From Lentiprolixibacter aurantiacus (GTDB lineage: Bacteria > Bacteroidota > Bacteroidia > Flavobacteriales > Flavobacteriaceae), in NCBI RefSeq assembly GCF_026241225.1, contig NZ_JAPFQP010000002.1:248001-312000 (forward strand): DNA of 64,000 bases, given 5' to 3'. The position numbers and the translations under genes were made by a program. This document shows, piece after piece, positions 27,437 through 35,723 of this stretch; positions within the stretch are counted from its first letter, which is position 1, and every line of letters begins with the position of its first letter. A model generated the notes under the pieces. The model was not told where the DNA came from and made no database searches. It saw only the letters and a list, made by a program, of their open reading frames with translations.

Positions 27437-29320
27437 ATGAAAATCGGTTTTAAATTTTTCGCATTATTTCTAATTGCCCTATCTATCAACCCTCTTCTTG
27501 CACAGCGGGATATACTTGCCGAGCTGGAAGAAATTGCCATAGTGGACCAGAAGGTAATGATGCCTATGAGGGATGGGATTCGATTGGCAACGGATATCTA
27601 CCGGCCCAAAACGGATAAACCTGTTCCGATCATTTTTTCCAGAACCCCGTATAATTTTAATTCATGGGGAGACGGAGAGCGTCGAACGCGAACTGCCCGC
27701 AGGGCCTATGAAGCCGTTAAACGAGGTTATGCCTATGTTGTTCAGAATGAACGCGGCAGGTATTATTCGGAAGGGGAGTGGGATATACTTGGAACACCAC
27801 TTACCGACGGATACGACGCTTTTTCCTGGATGAAGGACCAGCCCTGGTCCAATGGAAAAATTGGTCTGATTGGATGTTCATCCACTGCAGAATGGCAGAT
27901 GGCAGTGGCCGCACTTGATCATCCTTCCCTGGCAGCTATGGTGCCTCAGGGTTTTGGTGCAGGTGTAGGCCGGGTTGGTGACTACTTTGAACAAGGTAAC
28001 TGGTACCGGGGAGGTGCCGAACAGCTTTTATTCTTTGCCTGGCTTTACGGAGTAGAGCACGATAAATTCAAGCCCCGGATCCCCAAAGGAGCTACACAGG
28101 AAGACCTTATCCGGATTTCCAGGTTTTATGACCTGGCACCAGAGAATCCCCCTGTTGACATGTCCGAGGCACTTGCCCATCTACCGATACAGGATATTCT
28201 GAAGAATATTAACGGGAAAAGGGAAATATTTGATAAAATGGTAAGGCGTACACCCAATCATGAGGATTGGTATAAAGGCGGACTGTATCATGACAATATG
28301 GAGATACCTGTTCCCAGCTTTTGGTTTGCTTCCTGGTATGATGTTTCCATAAGTCCAAATCTGGCCTTGTTCAATCATGTACGTAATAATGCAAAAGACC
28401 CTGAGGTAAGGGATAACCAATACCTGGTCATTGCACCCACGTTGCATTGTGCCTATACCCGGGCCTCCGAAAACACCATCGTTGGGGAACGAAGTGTAGG
28501 GGATGCCCGCCTAAACTACGATGAGCAGATCTATGCCTGGTTTGACCTTTGGTTAAAGGGCGTCCAAAATGATTTTAAGGAAAAAACACCCCGTGTGCAG
28601 TACTACACCATGGGAATCAATAAATGGCAATCTTCGGAAACCTGGCCTCCAGAGGGAGTTCAGAACAAAACCTTTTACCTGAGCAGTGAGGGAAAGGCAA
28701 ACAGCCTGTACGGTGATGGGAAGCTGGAAACAAGAAAGCCCGGAAAGATTGATGCTCCTGATGGGTTCACCTATGATCCCATGAATCCCGTGACCAGTTA
28801 TGGAGGTAATGTTTGTTGCACAGGCAATGCCGTTAAAGGTGGGTCCTTTGATCAGCAGGTTATGGAAACCCGCAACGATATCCTGGTATATACCTCGGAG
28901 CCACTGGAGGAGGGGATTGAAGTATCCGGGTTTATTGAATCTACTCTTTATGTGAGCTCGGATGCAAAAGACACGGATTTCACCATCAAACTGATTGATG
29001 TATACCCTGATGGCAGGGCTTATAACCTGGATGAAACCATACAGCGTGTGCGCTACAGGGAGGGGTATGATAAGGAGGTCTTTATGGAAGAGGGAGAAGT
29101 TTACGAAGTTGAGCTTACCCCTATGGCTACCAGCAATTACTTTAAAAAAGGACATCGCATCAGGATTGAAGTATCCAGCAGCAATTTTCCAAGGTTTGCC
29201 AGGAATTTAAATACCGGTGGACGTAATTACGATGAAAAGGAAGGAGTGGTTGCCCATAATAAGGTACATCACTCCAGGAAATATCCTTCCCACATTGTTA
29301 TCCCTGTGGTGAGGAAGTGA
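27437..29320 (+). CDS. Exported CocE/NonD-family hydrolase (X-Pro dipeptidyl-peptidase-like)
   Basis: A 627-residue protein with a signal peptide ending near LLAQ. The alpha/beta-hydrolase domain has the nucleophile in [11 protein letters not shown] (Ser about 145), and the N-terminal [16 protein letters not shown] is typical of CocE. The C-terminal jelly-roll domain of this family follows ([40 protein letters not shown]). Members cleave esters, amides or X-Pro dipeptides. A stem-loop follows the stop. Confidence 0.9.
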   Translation: MKIGFKFFALFLIALSINPLLAQRDILAELEEIAIVDQKVMMPMRDGIRLATDIYRPKTDKPVPIIFSRTPYNFNSWGDGERRTRTARRAYEAVKRGYAYVVQNERGRYYSEGEWDILGTPLTDGYDAFSWMKDQPWSNGKIGLIGCSSTAEWQMAVAALDHPSLAAMVPQGFGAGVGRVGDYFEQGNWYRGGAEQLLFFAWLYGVEHDKFKPRIPKGATQEDLIRISRFYDLAPENPPVDMSEALAHLPIQDILKNINGKREIFDKMVRRTPNHEDWYKGGLYHDNMEIPVPSFWFASWYDVSISPNLALFNHVRNNAKDPEVRDNQYLVIAPTLHCAYTRASENTIVGERSVGDARLNYDEQIYAWFDLWLKGVQNDFKEKTPRVQYYTMGINKWQSSETWPPEGVQNKTFYLSSEGKANSLYGDGKLETRKPGKIDAPDGFTYDPMNPVTSYGGNVCCTGNAVKGGSFDQQVMETRNDILVYTSEPLEEGIEVSGFIESTLYVSSDAKDTDFTIKLIDVYPDGRAYNLDETIQRVRYREGYDKEVFMEEGEVYEVELTPMATSNYFKKGHRIRIEVSSSNFPRFARNLNTGGRNYDEKEGVVAHNKVHHSRKYPSHIVIPVVRK

Positions 29321-29346
29321 GAAAGATCATATAATTATGAAAACAT

Positions 29347-29375
29347 TAAGGCCCTGCAAAGGGCCTTATTAGTAT
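29347..29375 (+). terminator. Possible terminator after the CocE/NonD gene
   Basis: TAAGGCCC (29347-29354) and GGGCCTTA (29361-29368) form a perfect 8-bp stem around a 6-nt loop. The downstream run is AT-rich but not a pure T-tract. Confidence 0.45.
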
Positions 29376-29384
29376 CTTAAGATC

Positions 29385-30032
29385 ATGAAATATTCCTCAA
29401 AGACATTGCTAATACTATTACTGCTTTGCACAATTGCCAGTGGGCAATACCAGGAAGCGGACTGGGACTACCGTGACCAATGGATGGATGTGGACAGGAT
29501 CTTCAGAATGGCTGGTATTACTCCTGGAGATCACGTTGCAGATATTGGATGTCACGAGGGCTATCTCAGTATGCATTTGGCCAGGACTGTGGGAAAATCA
29601 GGCCAGGTTTACTCGGTGGATGTAAGGCAGGACAGACTGGAAACCCTTGAGGAAAATGCTCGTAGCAGAGACCTCACGAATATACGGACCATACTGGGTG
29701 ATTATGACAATCCGCATTTGCCAAAAGCAATCCTTGATGTTGTTTTGATTGTAGACACCTACCATGAAATGAAATCCTATATGACCGTACTGGAGCATGT
29801 AAAAAAGGCCCTGAAACCGGAAGGGCGCATACTGATTCTTGAAAAGCTTAAAGCCCATGCCCGGAATAAAAGCAGGGAAGAGCAGGTTCGCTCACATACG
29901 CTGTCCAGCAAGTATGTAAAGCGGGAGCTTAAAGAAGCGGGATTTGAAATTGTAACCGAAATCGGGGATCTGGGTAAGTGGGAGGAAGAAAATGATAAGA
30001 CCATGTGGCTGGTGGTTGCTTCAAAAATGTGA
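29385..30032 (+). CDS. Signal-peptide-bearing class I SAM-dependent methyltransferase
   Basis: A 215-residue protein. An N-terminal signal peptide (LLILLLLCTIASGQ) precedes a Rossmann-fold methyltransferase with motif I VADIGCHEGYLS (about 52-63) and an acidic loop VYSVDVRQDRLE. The DVVLIVDTYHEM motif and a ubiE-like GRILILEKLKAH strand follow. The target is unknown. Export is puzzling because SAM is not known to be available outside the cytosol. The next gene is a second methyltransferase with the same feature. Confidence 0.8.
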   Translation: MKYSSKTLLILLLLCTIASGQYQEADWDYRDQWMDVDRIFRMAGITPGDHVADIGCHEGYLSMHLARTVGKSGQVYSVDVRQDRLETLEENARSRDLTNIRTILGDYDNPHLPKAILDVVLIVDTYHEMKSYMTVLEHVKKALKPEGRILILEKLKAHARNKSREEQVRSHTLSSKYVKRELKEAGFEIVTEIGDLGKWEEENDKTMWLVVASKM

Positions 30033-30117
30033 CGGTTGTAAACCCCACTGATCAGGATCATTGTAAAATAGTACTTAATACTGCATTTTAGGCTTATTGA
30101 TCAACAAATTAAAAGAT

Positions 30118-30813
30118 ATGTTGCTGCGCCTGTTTGCCATAAGCCTTCTCTTTTGTCTGCCTTGCCTTAATGCGCAGGAAGACTATACACGATTGCGTGA
30201 ATCCATGGTTAATACCCAGTTAAAGTCGCGCGACATCCACCAGAAAGCGACCCTGGACGCCATGTTAAAGGTTCCCAGGCATGCCTTTGTGCCTGATAAT
30301 GTAAAACCATATGCTTATACAGATGGTCCGCTTGGTATAGGGGAGGGGCAGACCATATCACAACCTTACATCGTGGCCTTTATGACCCAGGCACTAAAAC
30401 TGAAAAAGGAAAGCAGAGTATTGGAAGTGGGCACGGGATCCGGTTACCAGGCAGCTGTACTTGGGGAAATAGTAGATTCTGTTTTCACTATTGAAATTGT
30501 GGAGCCCCTGGGATTAAGGGCAAAAAGTACATTGGAAAATCTAGGATATTCCAACGTTGTGGTGCGCATTGGAGATGGGTACAACGGATGGAAGGAGAAA
30601 TCTCCCTTCGATGCTATTATGGTTACTGCCGGGGCTGAAGAGATACCGGGACCGTTGCTGGAACAGCTTAAGGACGGGGGCAGCATGATAATACCTGTTG
30701 GACCGCACAGGGGAGTGAGACAACTGGTTTTAATAGAGAAAAAGGGCGATAAGCTTAAACGCAGAAACTTGATGGCCGTGCGTTTTGTTCCATTTACGCG
30801 TGCTGAGGAATAA
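30118..30813 (+). CDS. pcm: Protein-L-isoaspartate O-methyltransferase with signal peptide
   Basis: A 231-residue PIMT that methylates isoaspartyl residues in damaged proteins. The motifs are PRHAFVP, the near-diagnostic GEGQTISQPYIVAFMTQ, SAM motif I VLEVGTGSGYQAAVL, and the C-terminal GGSMIIPVG. It starts at ATG 30118, followed directly by a hydrophobic signal (LLRLFAISLLFCLPCLNAQ). A TTG at 30097 would add seven residues before it. An exported PIMT would repair periplasmic or surface proteins. A strong bidirectional hairpin follows. Confidence 0.9.
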   Translation: MLLRLFAISLLFCLPCLNAQEDYTRLRESMVNTQLKSRDIHQKATLDAMLKVPRHAFVPDNVKPYAYTDGPLGIGEGQTISQPYIVAFMTQALKLKKESRVLEVGTGSGYQAAVLGEIVDSVFTIEIVEPLGLRAKSTLENLGYSNVVVRIGDGYNGWKEKSPFDAIMVTAGAEEIPGPLLEQLKDGGSMIIPVGPHRGVRQLVLIEKKGDKLKRRNLMAVRFVPFTRAEE

Positions 30814-30840
30814 AAAAAGAGCAACGATCGTTGCTCTTTT
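30814..30840. terminator. Bidirectional terminator between pcm and the microprotein array
   Basis: AGAGCAACGATCGTTGCTCT (30818-30837) is a perfect 20-nt palindrome, flanked by an A-tract on the left and a T-tract on the right. It can end pcm on the plus strand and the three microprotein genes on the minus strand, whose last stop is 41 nt away. Confidence 0.8.
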
Positions 30841-30880
30841 CTACAAATCATCCGGATTCCTGTTTCACGGATCGTATCGT

Positions 30881-30994
30881 TTAGTAAACGTACTGTCTGT
30901 TAGCGGTCCAATATACCCGCTTGCTGTCTTTGAATTGCGAGAAGTAAGAAACCCGTCTGGATGTAGTTGGTAGTTGGTTGCTATGATTTTTCAT
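30881..30994 (-). CDS. 37-aa microprotein, tandem copy 3
   Basis: Third and last copy of the array. It has an ATG start at 30994 and a TAA stop, and encodes 37 residues. It shares with the other copies P9-T10, R13-R14, F18-S19, F21, D23, K25-R26-V27, W29, R33 and Y35-V36. It is the most diverged copy (Thr11, Tyr28, Ala31-Asn32, terminal Tyr). The leader upstream is A-rich, with TTAATAAACCAA about 4-16 nt before the ATG. It lies 38 nt after copy 2. Function unknown. Coding nature is argued from the conserved protein sequence despite third-base changes. Confidence 0.8.
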   Translation of the reverse strand: MKNHSNQLPTTSRRVSYFSQFKDSKRVYWTANRQYVY

Positions 30995-31032
30995 GTACTT
31001 GGTTTATTAATTGGTTTATCGACATTTACTTT

Positions 31033-31146
31033 TTAGTGAACATATTGCCGTACTTCTGTCCATTTTACTCGCTTGCTATCCCTGAAATTGGAAAAAAAGC
31101 TGAATCTTCTTGTTTCCGTAGGTGTTCGTTTCAATAATGCTTTCAT
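31033..31146 (-). CDS. 37-aa microprotein, tandem copy 2
   Basis: Middle copy: ATG at 31146, TAA stop, 37 residues, 23 of them identical to copy 1 and 21 to copy 3 without gaps. The visible core is TPTETRR (8-14), FFSNFRDSKRVKW (17-29) and RQYVH at the C-terminus. It is strongly basic and rich in aromatic residues, with no membrane segment or signal peptide and no Cys. No family is recognised. The 57-nt gap to copy 1 contains short TGATTGA-type repeats (plus-strand reading) and a GGGGCC run but no obvious promoter, so read-through from copy 1 is likely. Confidence 0.82.
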   Translation of the reverse strand: MKALLKRTPTETRRFSFFSNFRDSKRVKWTEVRQYVH

Positions 31147-31203
31147 GATTGTTCGTTTTTTGATTGATGATGGGGCCGTTTAATGATTGATGATTGATGT
31201 TTT

Positions 31204-31317
31204 CTAGTGGACGTAATGTCTAACTTCTGCCCATTTTACACGTTTGGTATCCTTAAAATTGGAAAATAATGTGTGTCTTCTTGATTCTGTCGGTGTGTGA
31301 TTAGCAAAAATTCTCAT
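31204..31317 (-). CDS. 37-aa microprotein, tandem copy 1
   Basis: First copy in transcription order: ATG at 31317, TAG stop, 37 residues. The core TPTESRR, LFSNFKDTKRVKW and RHYVH aligns with the other copies without gaps. Conserved residues use different codons between copies (Pro9 CCG/CCT/CCA, Thr10 ACA/ACG/ACT, Arg26 CGT/CGA/CGG), which is the pattern expected for selection on protein. The region upstream (31318-31755) is shared with the divergent EF-G paralogue. No function is known to me. Confidence 0.82.
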   Translation of the reverse strand: MRIFANHTPTESRRHTLFSNFKDTKRVKWAEVRHYVH

Positions 31318-31461
31318 GTCTGATATTTTATAGTTGTTACTTTATTTTTTGTAAAGTCAATCCTGGTTTCTTATTCTTTTCTTTTTGTTCTTGTTGGTTG
31401 TGAAACCGTGTTTTGTAATTGACTTACACTTAATAGACGCCTCAGAATTATTTTTGTTACA

Positions 31462-31482
31462 GTACCTTGTATAAAAAGGTAC
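31462..31482. repeat. Inverted repeat, 7-bp arms
   Basis: GTACCTT (31462-31468) and AAGGTAC (31476-31482) are perfect arms around the 7-nt spacer GTATAAA. The size and symmetry suit an operator for a dimeric regulator. No T-tract follows, so a terminator is unlikely. Function is inferred. Confidence 0.5.
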
Positions 31483-31518
31483 CGTTTTATGCATTTTTTA
31501 ACAATTGTAGAAATAGCC

Positions 31519-31551
31519 TATTACACTATTACATTGTATATCAGTGTAATA
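31519..31551. repeat. Inverted repeat, 8-bp arms
   Basis: TATTACAC (31519-31526) and GTGTAATA (31544-31551) are perfect arms separated by 17 nt. It lies in the region between the divergent microprotein array and EF-G paralogue and is a second candidate operator. Confidence 0.45.
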
Positions 31552-31755
31552 AAGGATATCAGTGGTAAATGTTAAAATTATAAGGAATAAAGAAAAACAG
31601 TGATTTATATGTTTTTTACTTGCTAATTACATATAAGCAAATAGTAAAAAGGGTAGTAAATTGACAACAGGATTATTTTATAAAAACTGACAAATATCGT
31701 ATTTTAGAAGACTATGCCTGCATAGCTTTACAAACAATCTGATAAAACCTAACTC

Positions 31756-33861
31756 ATGAAAGTATACGACGATAAACACATAAAAAATGTGGTATTTGTA
31801 GGGGCGCACAACAGTGGCAAAACCACTTTGGCCGAAACCATGTTATTTGAAGCAGGATTAATTAATAGAAGGGGTACTGTTGAAAACAAGAATACAGTAT
31901 CGGACCACCATGAGATTGAACATGAAAGAGGCACTTCCGTTTTTGCCACACCACTGCACACAGAATGGCGCAACTACAAGATCAATATAATAGATACTCC
32001 GGGGCTGGATGATTATGTAGGGGAAATTATATCATCTATAAGAGTTGCAGACACCATTGCTGTTGTTGTAAATGCACAGAATGGGGTAGAGGTAGGTACT
32101 GAAATAATATGGAATTACATTGACACTTACCATAAGCCTACCTTGTTTGTGGTTAACCAGATCGATCATATGAATGCCAGCTGGGAAGATAGCATTAAGA
32201 GTATTAAAAGTCTTGTGGGCAATAATATGGTGCTGGTACAATATCCTTTAAAGATAGATGGAGCACAGTGCATCATAGATGTCCTGAAAATGAAATGCTA
32301 TAAGTTTGGAAAGGATGGGGGAAAACCTGAAAAACTTGAAATTCCAGAAGATCAGAAAGAACTGGCAGACCACCTTCATAATGAACTGGTTGAAAAGGCT
32401 GCAGAGAACGACGAGGAACTGATGGAGCTATATTTCGACAAAGGCACACTCAATGAAAATGAAATGCGACAGGGAATCAGGGCAGGTATGCTGAACCACG
32501 ACCTTTTCCCTGTTTTCTGCGTTTCCGCACTTATGGATATGGGTAGTGGCCGGCTTATGGGATTTATTGATAATGTAGCTCCTGCTGCGGCTGACCTGCG
32601 TCCGGAACAAACCGTGGAAGGCGATATTCTGGTAAGGGAAAGCAATGCACCTACGGCACTCTTTGTATTCAAAACGCTGTACCAGCCAAGCCTGGGCCAG
32701 ATCACCTTCTTTAAGGTTAAATCCGGTGAGGTAAACTTAAACGACAAACTCGTTAATTCCCGCAATGGTGAAACTGAGGTGCTCAACCAGCTGTTCATCA
32801 TGGATGGAAAAAAACGGGAACCCGTTTCCAAACTGGAAGTAGGCGATATCGGCGCTACCCTAAAACTCAAGCATACTGAAACCAATGACACGCTTCATGA
32901 GGAGGGCAAAAAGATTACCATAAAGCCCATAAAATATCCACAATCGAGGACTCGAAAGGCCGTTAACGCAGTTAACCAGAAAGATGAGGAAAAACTCAAT
33001 GATGCACTGCGCAAGATCCACAGCCAGGATCCAACGGTGGAGATGGAATTTTCCAACGAACTGAAACAACTCATCATTGGGTGCCAGGGAGAGCTGCACC
33101 TGGCCACCATAGACTGGACCCTTAAAAACATCTATGGTGTGGAAGCAGAGTTTAAGGAACCAAAAATAGCTTACCGGGAAACCATACAGCGGTCATCAAC
33201 TGCCAACTACAGGCATAAGAAACAGTCCGGTGGTGCCGGACAATTTGGTGAAGTACATATGAAAATTGAACCCTGGTATGAAGGGATACCAGAACCGGAA
33301 GGTTTTAATATCCGTGGCAAGGAAGAAGTAGACCTGCCCTGGGGCGGTAAACTGGTTTTCTACAATTGTATTGTAGGTGGCGTAATTGACGCCAGATACC
33401 TACCATCCATCAAAAAAGGAATCCTGGAGGTTATGGAAGAAGGACCGCTTACCGGTTCTTACATACGTGACGTACGGGTAATGGTTTACGATGGCAAAAT
33501 GCACTCTGTGGATTCCAATGATATTTCATTTAAAATAGCAGGGGCTCATGCGTTTAAGGAGGCCTTTTTGAACGCCAAACCCAAACTACTGGAACCCATA
33601 GAAGAACTAACGGTGAAGGTTCCGGAGGAAATGGTAGGTAATGTGATGACCGATCTGCAATCCAGGCGCTCTGTAATTCAGGGCATAGACAGCGAAGATC
33701 ATTTCCAGATACTGCGTTGTTCCGTGCCGCAGGCAGAACTTGCCGGGTACTCTACCAACCTGAGGTCCCTCACTCAGGGCAAAGGAACGTTTGTATCGGC
33801 ATTTTCTTCTTTCCAGGCTGTTCCCCGAAACGTACAGGAAACCCTGGTAAGCAGCAACTAA
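31756..33861 (+). CDS. EF-G paralogue (EF-G2 type) with degenerate GTPase motifs
   Basis: A 701-residue translation factor with full EF-G domain order, including domain IV (GVIDARYLPSIKKGILEVMEEGPL) and domain V. Compared with canonical EF-G, the G1 loop is GAHNSGKTT (16-24). Switch I has RGTSV in place of RGITI. The catalytic His after DTPG is Leu84 (DTPGLDDY), and NKxD is NQID (134-137). These changes predict weak or absent GTP hydrolysis. A GTPase-deficient EF-G2 is known in Bacteroides, where it is used during nutrient limitation. Its divergent neighbours are the 37-aa microproteins. A terminator follows. Confidence 0.9.
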   Translation: MKVYDDKHIKNVVFVGAHNSGKTTLAETMLFEAGLINRRGTVENKNTVSDHHEIEHERGTSVFATPLHTEWRNYKINIIDTPGLDDYVGEIISSIRVADTIAVVVNAQNGVEVGTEIIWNYIDTYHKPTLFVVNQIDHMNASWEDSIKSIKSLVGNNMVLVQYPLKIDGAQCIIDVLKMKCYKFGKDGGKPEKLEIPEDQKELADHLHNELVEKAAENDEELMELYFDKGTLNENEMRQGIRAGMLNHDLFPVFCVSALMDMGSGRLMGFIDNVAPAAADLRPEQTVEGDILVRESNAPTALFVFKTLYQPSLGQITFFKVKSGEVNLNDKLVNSRNGETEVLNQLFIMDGKKREPVSKLEVGDIGATLKLKHTETNDTLHEEGKKITIKPIKYPQSRTRKAVNAVNQKDEEKLNDALRKIHSQDPTVEMEFSNELKQLIIGCQGELHLATIDWTLKNIYGVEAEFKEPKIAYRETIQRSSTANYRHKKQSGGAGQFGEVHMKIEPWYEGIPEPEGFNIRGKEEVDLPWGGKLVFYNCIVGGVIDARYLPSIKKGILEVMEEGPLTGSYIRDVRVMVYDGKMHSVDSNDISFKIAGAHAFKEAFLNAKPKLLEPIEELTVKVPEEMVGNVMTDLQSRRSVIQGIDSEDHFQILRCSVPQAELAGYSTNLRSLTQGKGTFVSAFSSFQAVPRNVQETLVSSN

Positions 33862-33880
33862 TAAATACAACTGTTAACTG

Positions 33881-33917
33881 AGGGCCACTTAATAATCATT
33901 ATTGGGTGGCCCTTACT
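33881..33917 (+). terminator. Terminator after the EF-G paralogue
   Basis: AGGGCCAC (33881-33888) and GTGGCCCT (33906-33913) form a perfect 8-bp stem. The loop itself can pair through AATAAT and ATTATT. A GTG at 33906 lies inside this hairpin, which argues against using it as the start of the next gene. Confidence 0.6.
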
Positions 33918-33929
33918 TATATCCATTGC

Positions 33930-35411
33930 ATGAATCACCGGGACCAATATGTAGACCTTCACTGCCATCCTTCCCTTAAGCCTTTTGGTAAAAGCTTTAA
34001 TTTCGACCCTCCTGGCATACAGGCTGGCCGCAGGAGCAGTAAAAGAAACCTCTGGTATTATGACCCTCCATCCGTCCTGGATAAATTGCTGAACTATTTC
34101 ACCGGATTAACCAAATTTTCCCAAAGCAACTTTAGTAGTCTGTCCAGAGGTGATGTAGGGATTGTATGTGTATCCCTCTATCCTCTGGAAAAATGGTTTG
34201 TGCGAAATAAAATAAAGAATGAGCTCATCCTGGACCTGGCATCAAATTTTGCCCTTGGGATAGGGGATAAGCGAATAGATTATATACAGGGAATAGAAGA
34301 CTATTACACGGATCTGGAAAACCAGTATCAATTCTATCTTCAACTGGACGGGAAGGAAGTTAGTCTGCCGGAAGGAAGGTTTCGCTACAAGCTCGTCCGG
34401 AATTATCAGGAGATCGAGGATATTCAGGAATCAGAACAAGAGGGAAGGGGCAACAGAACCATATGTGTGGTAGTATCTATTGAAGGGCTGCATGTATTAA
34501 ATACCGGGCTGGGAAAAGCCCATGATGAAAGTGAGGTGCTGGCTAACCTGGAGAAGATCAGGAACTGGGAATACCGTCCATTCTTCGTAACCTTTGCACA
34601 TCATTTCTGGAACCATCTCTGCGGGCATGCAGAAAGCCTGTCTGGCATAATCCTTAAATACGCAGACCAGTCGGAAGGTCTGGATACAGGCTTTACCCCG
34701 CTGGGGCTAAAGGTGCTGGAACGTTTACTTGATAATAATGAGGGCAAAAGGATACATATAGATATTAAACATATGAGCCCTGTTGCAAGACGGGAGTATT
34801 ATGCATTACTGGATTCAGGCAATTCTGCTTATCAGGGTGTTCCACTTATTATCAGTCATGGTGCCTGCAACGGGCTCGCCTCACATATGAATCAAACCAT
34901 TTCCTTTGAAGAGACCGGTTCCAGGCTAAATCCGGTTAGGATTAACTTCTATGATGATGAAATCGTCCGTTTGGCCAGAAGTGGCGGGATCATTGGGCTG
35001 CAACTGGATGAAAGGCGAATAGCCCATCCTGAAACACTTAAGGCCACTAAGAAGTCCGTAAAAAGAAGTAAGATAATGCATTATCGTTCTGCTTTGCTCT
35101 GGAACCAGATCGAACACATTGCTACCCTCCTCGATTCAAATGGGTTGTTTGCCTGGGATTGCATGGGAATTGGTTCTGATTTTGATGGTATAATTGATTC
35201 TCTCAACGGATTCTGGACGGCCCGGGAGCTTCCATTTTTAGCAGATTTCCTGGAAAGGCATGCATACAACTACATGCAGAACCCCGAATTGAAACTTCCG
35301 AATAACCTAATTGACGCCGATGAGATTGTCGCCCGCATTTGGGCGGAAATGCCATTTCCTTTATGCAGAAGTTCTTCAGATGATTTAATCTATAGTGTAT
35401 CTAACATTTAA
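33930..35411 (+). CDS. Membrane-dipeptidase-like (peptidase M19 superfamily) protein
   Basis: A 493-residue cytosolic protein without signal peptide. The metal-binding opening is DLHCHPSLKP (HxH); later come VVVSIEGLHVL, FVTFAHHFWNHLCGH, DIKHMS, IISHGACNGL and the C-terminal GIGSDFDGII, which matches the renal-dipeptidase pattern GGDFDG. It is about 100 residues longer than usual, because of insertions between about 40 and 180. Such enzymes cut dipeptides; the insert may change the substrate. The start at ATG 33930 keeps the metal motif and avoids the upstream hairpin. Confidence 0.75.
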   Translation: MNHRDQYVDLHCHPSLKPFGKSFNFDPPGIQAGRRSSKRNLWYYDPPSVLDKLLNYFTGLTKFSQSNFSSLSRGDVGIVCVSLYPLEKWFVRNKIKNELILDLASNFALGIGDKRIDYIQGIEDYYTDLENQYQFYLQLDGKEVSLPEGRFRYKLVRNYQEIEDIQESEQEGRGNRTICVVVSIEGLHVLNTGLGKAHDESEVLANLEKIRNWEYRPFFVTFAHHFWNHLCGHAESLSGIILKYADQSEGLDTGFTPLGLKVLERLLDNNEGKRIHIDIKHMSPVARREYYALLDSGNSAYQGVPLIISHGACNGLASHMNQTISFEETGSRLNPVRINFYDDEIVRLARSGGIIGLQLDERRIAHPETLKATKKSVKRSKIMHYRSALLWNQIEHIATLLDSNGLFAWDCMGIGSDFDGIIDSLNGFWTARELPFLADFLERHAYNYMQNPELKLPNNLIDADEIVARIWAEMPFPLCRSSSDDLIYSVSNI

Positions 35412-35480
35412 ACTTTAGTTAAATATGTGGTATAAGAGAGCCCGATATGTATATTAGGGGTTTAAAAGACAAATCTCATA

Positions 35481-35702
35481 ATGGATCTACTTAAAAGAGC
35501 AGAACAATTTGAAAGTCGTAAATGGTCTAACCTGACAACCAGTGACAGGATAGAAGCCAGTCGTGAAGCTAAAGATTTAATACTCTCGATAAACGAAGTC
35601 TATAAAAAAACCAATGATTCTTCATTGATGGACCTGATGAAGCGCCTTACCTTACTAAAACAAAAGGTAGAGAAGCGACTCAAGGGCAGGCCCATGGTTT
35701 AA
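35481..35702 (+). CDS. Hypothetical small helical protein (73 aa)
   Basis: Not recognised. It is entirely charged and predicted helical (LKRAEQFESRKWSNLTTSDR, then EVYKKTNDSSLMDLMKRL, basic tail KVEKRLKGRPMV), with no Cys, signal or membrane segment. Its ATG start is 69 nt after the dipeptidase gene. Composition and codon use look like a real gene and the product is probably cytosolic. Confidence 0.6.
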   Translation: MDLLKRAEQFESRKWSNLTTSDRIEASREAKDLILSINEVYKKTNDSSLMDLMKRLTLLKQKVEKRLKGRPMV

Positions 35703-35723
35703 AACAGGCTGAACGGACAACTA

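Larger units (their letters stand above)
31318..31755. promoter_or_regulatory. 438-bp AT-rich divergent intergenic region
   Basis: No convincing coding sequence was seen on either strand. The region must hold the promoters for the microprotein array (leftward) and the EF-G paralogue (rightward). It contains two clear inverted repeats, listed separately. A weak -7-like TATTTTAG lies at 31700-31707, 48 nt before the EF-G start. I could not place a convincing leftward promoter. Confidence 0.55.

Noticed and set aside
31160-31200. TGATTGATGATTGA repeats as a possible CRISPR fragment
   Set aside because: The repeats are short, without regular spacers or cas genes; they are local sequence between two microprotein genes.
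32376-32891. Long minus-strand open frame opposite the EF-G gene
   Set aside because: It mirrors the codon structure of a clear plus-strand gene and is Ser-rich low-complexity when translated.
33906-33929. GTG start for the M19-like gene
   Set aside because: It lies inside the terminator hairpin of the EF-G gene; ATG 33930 keeps all motifs.
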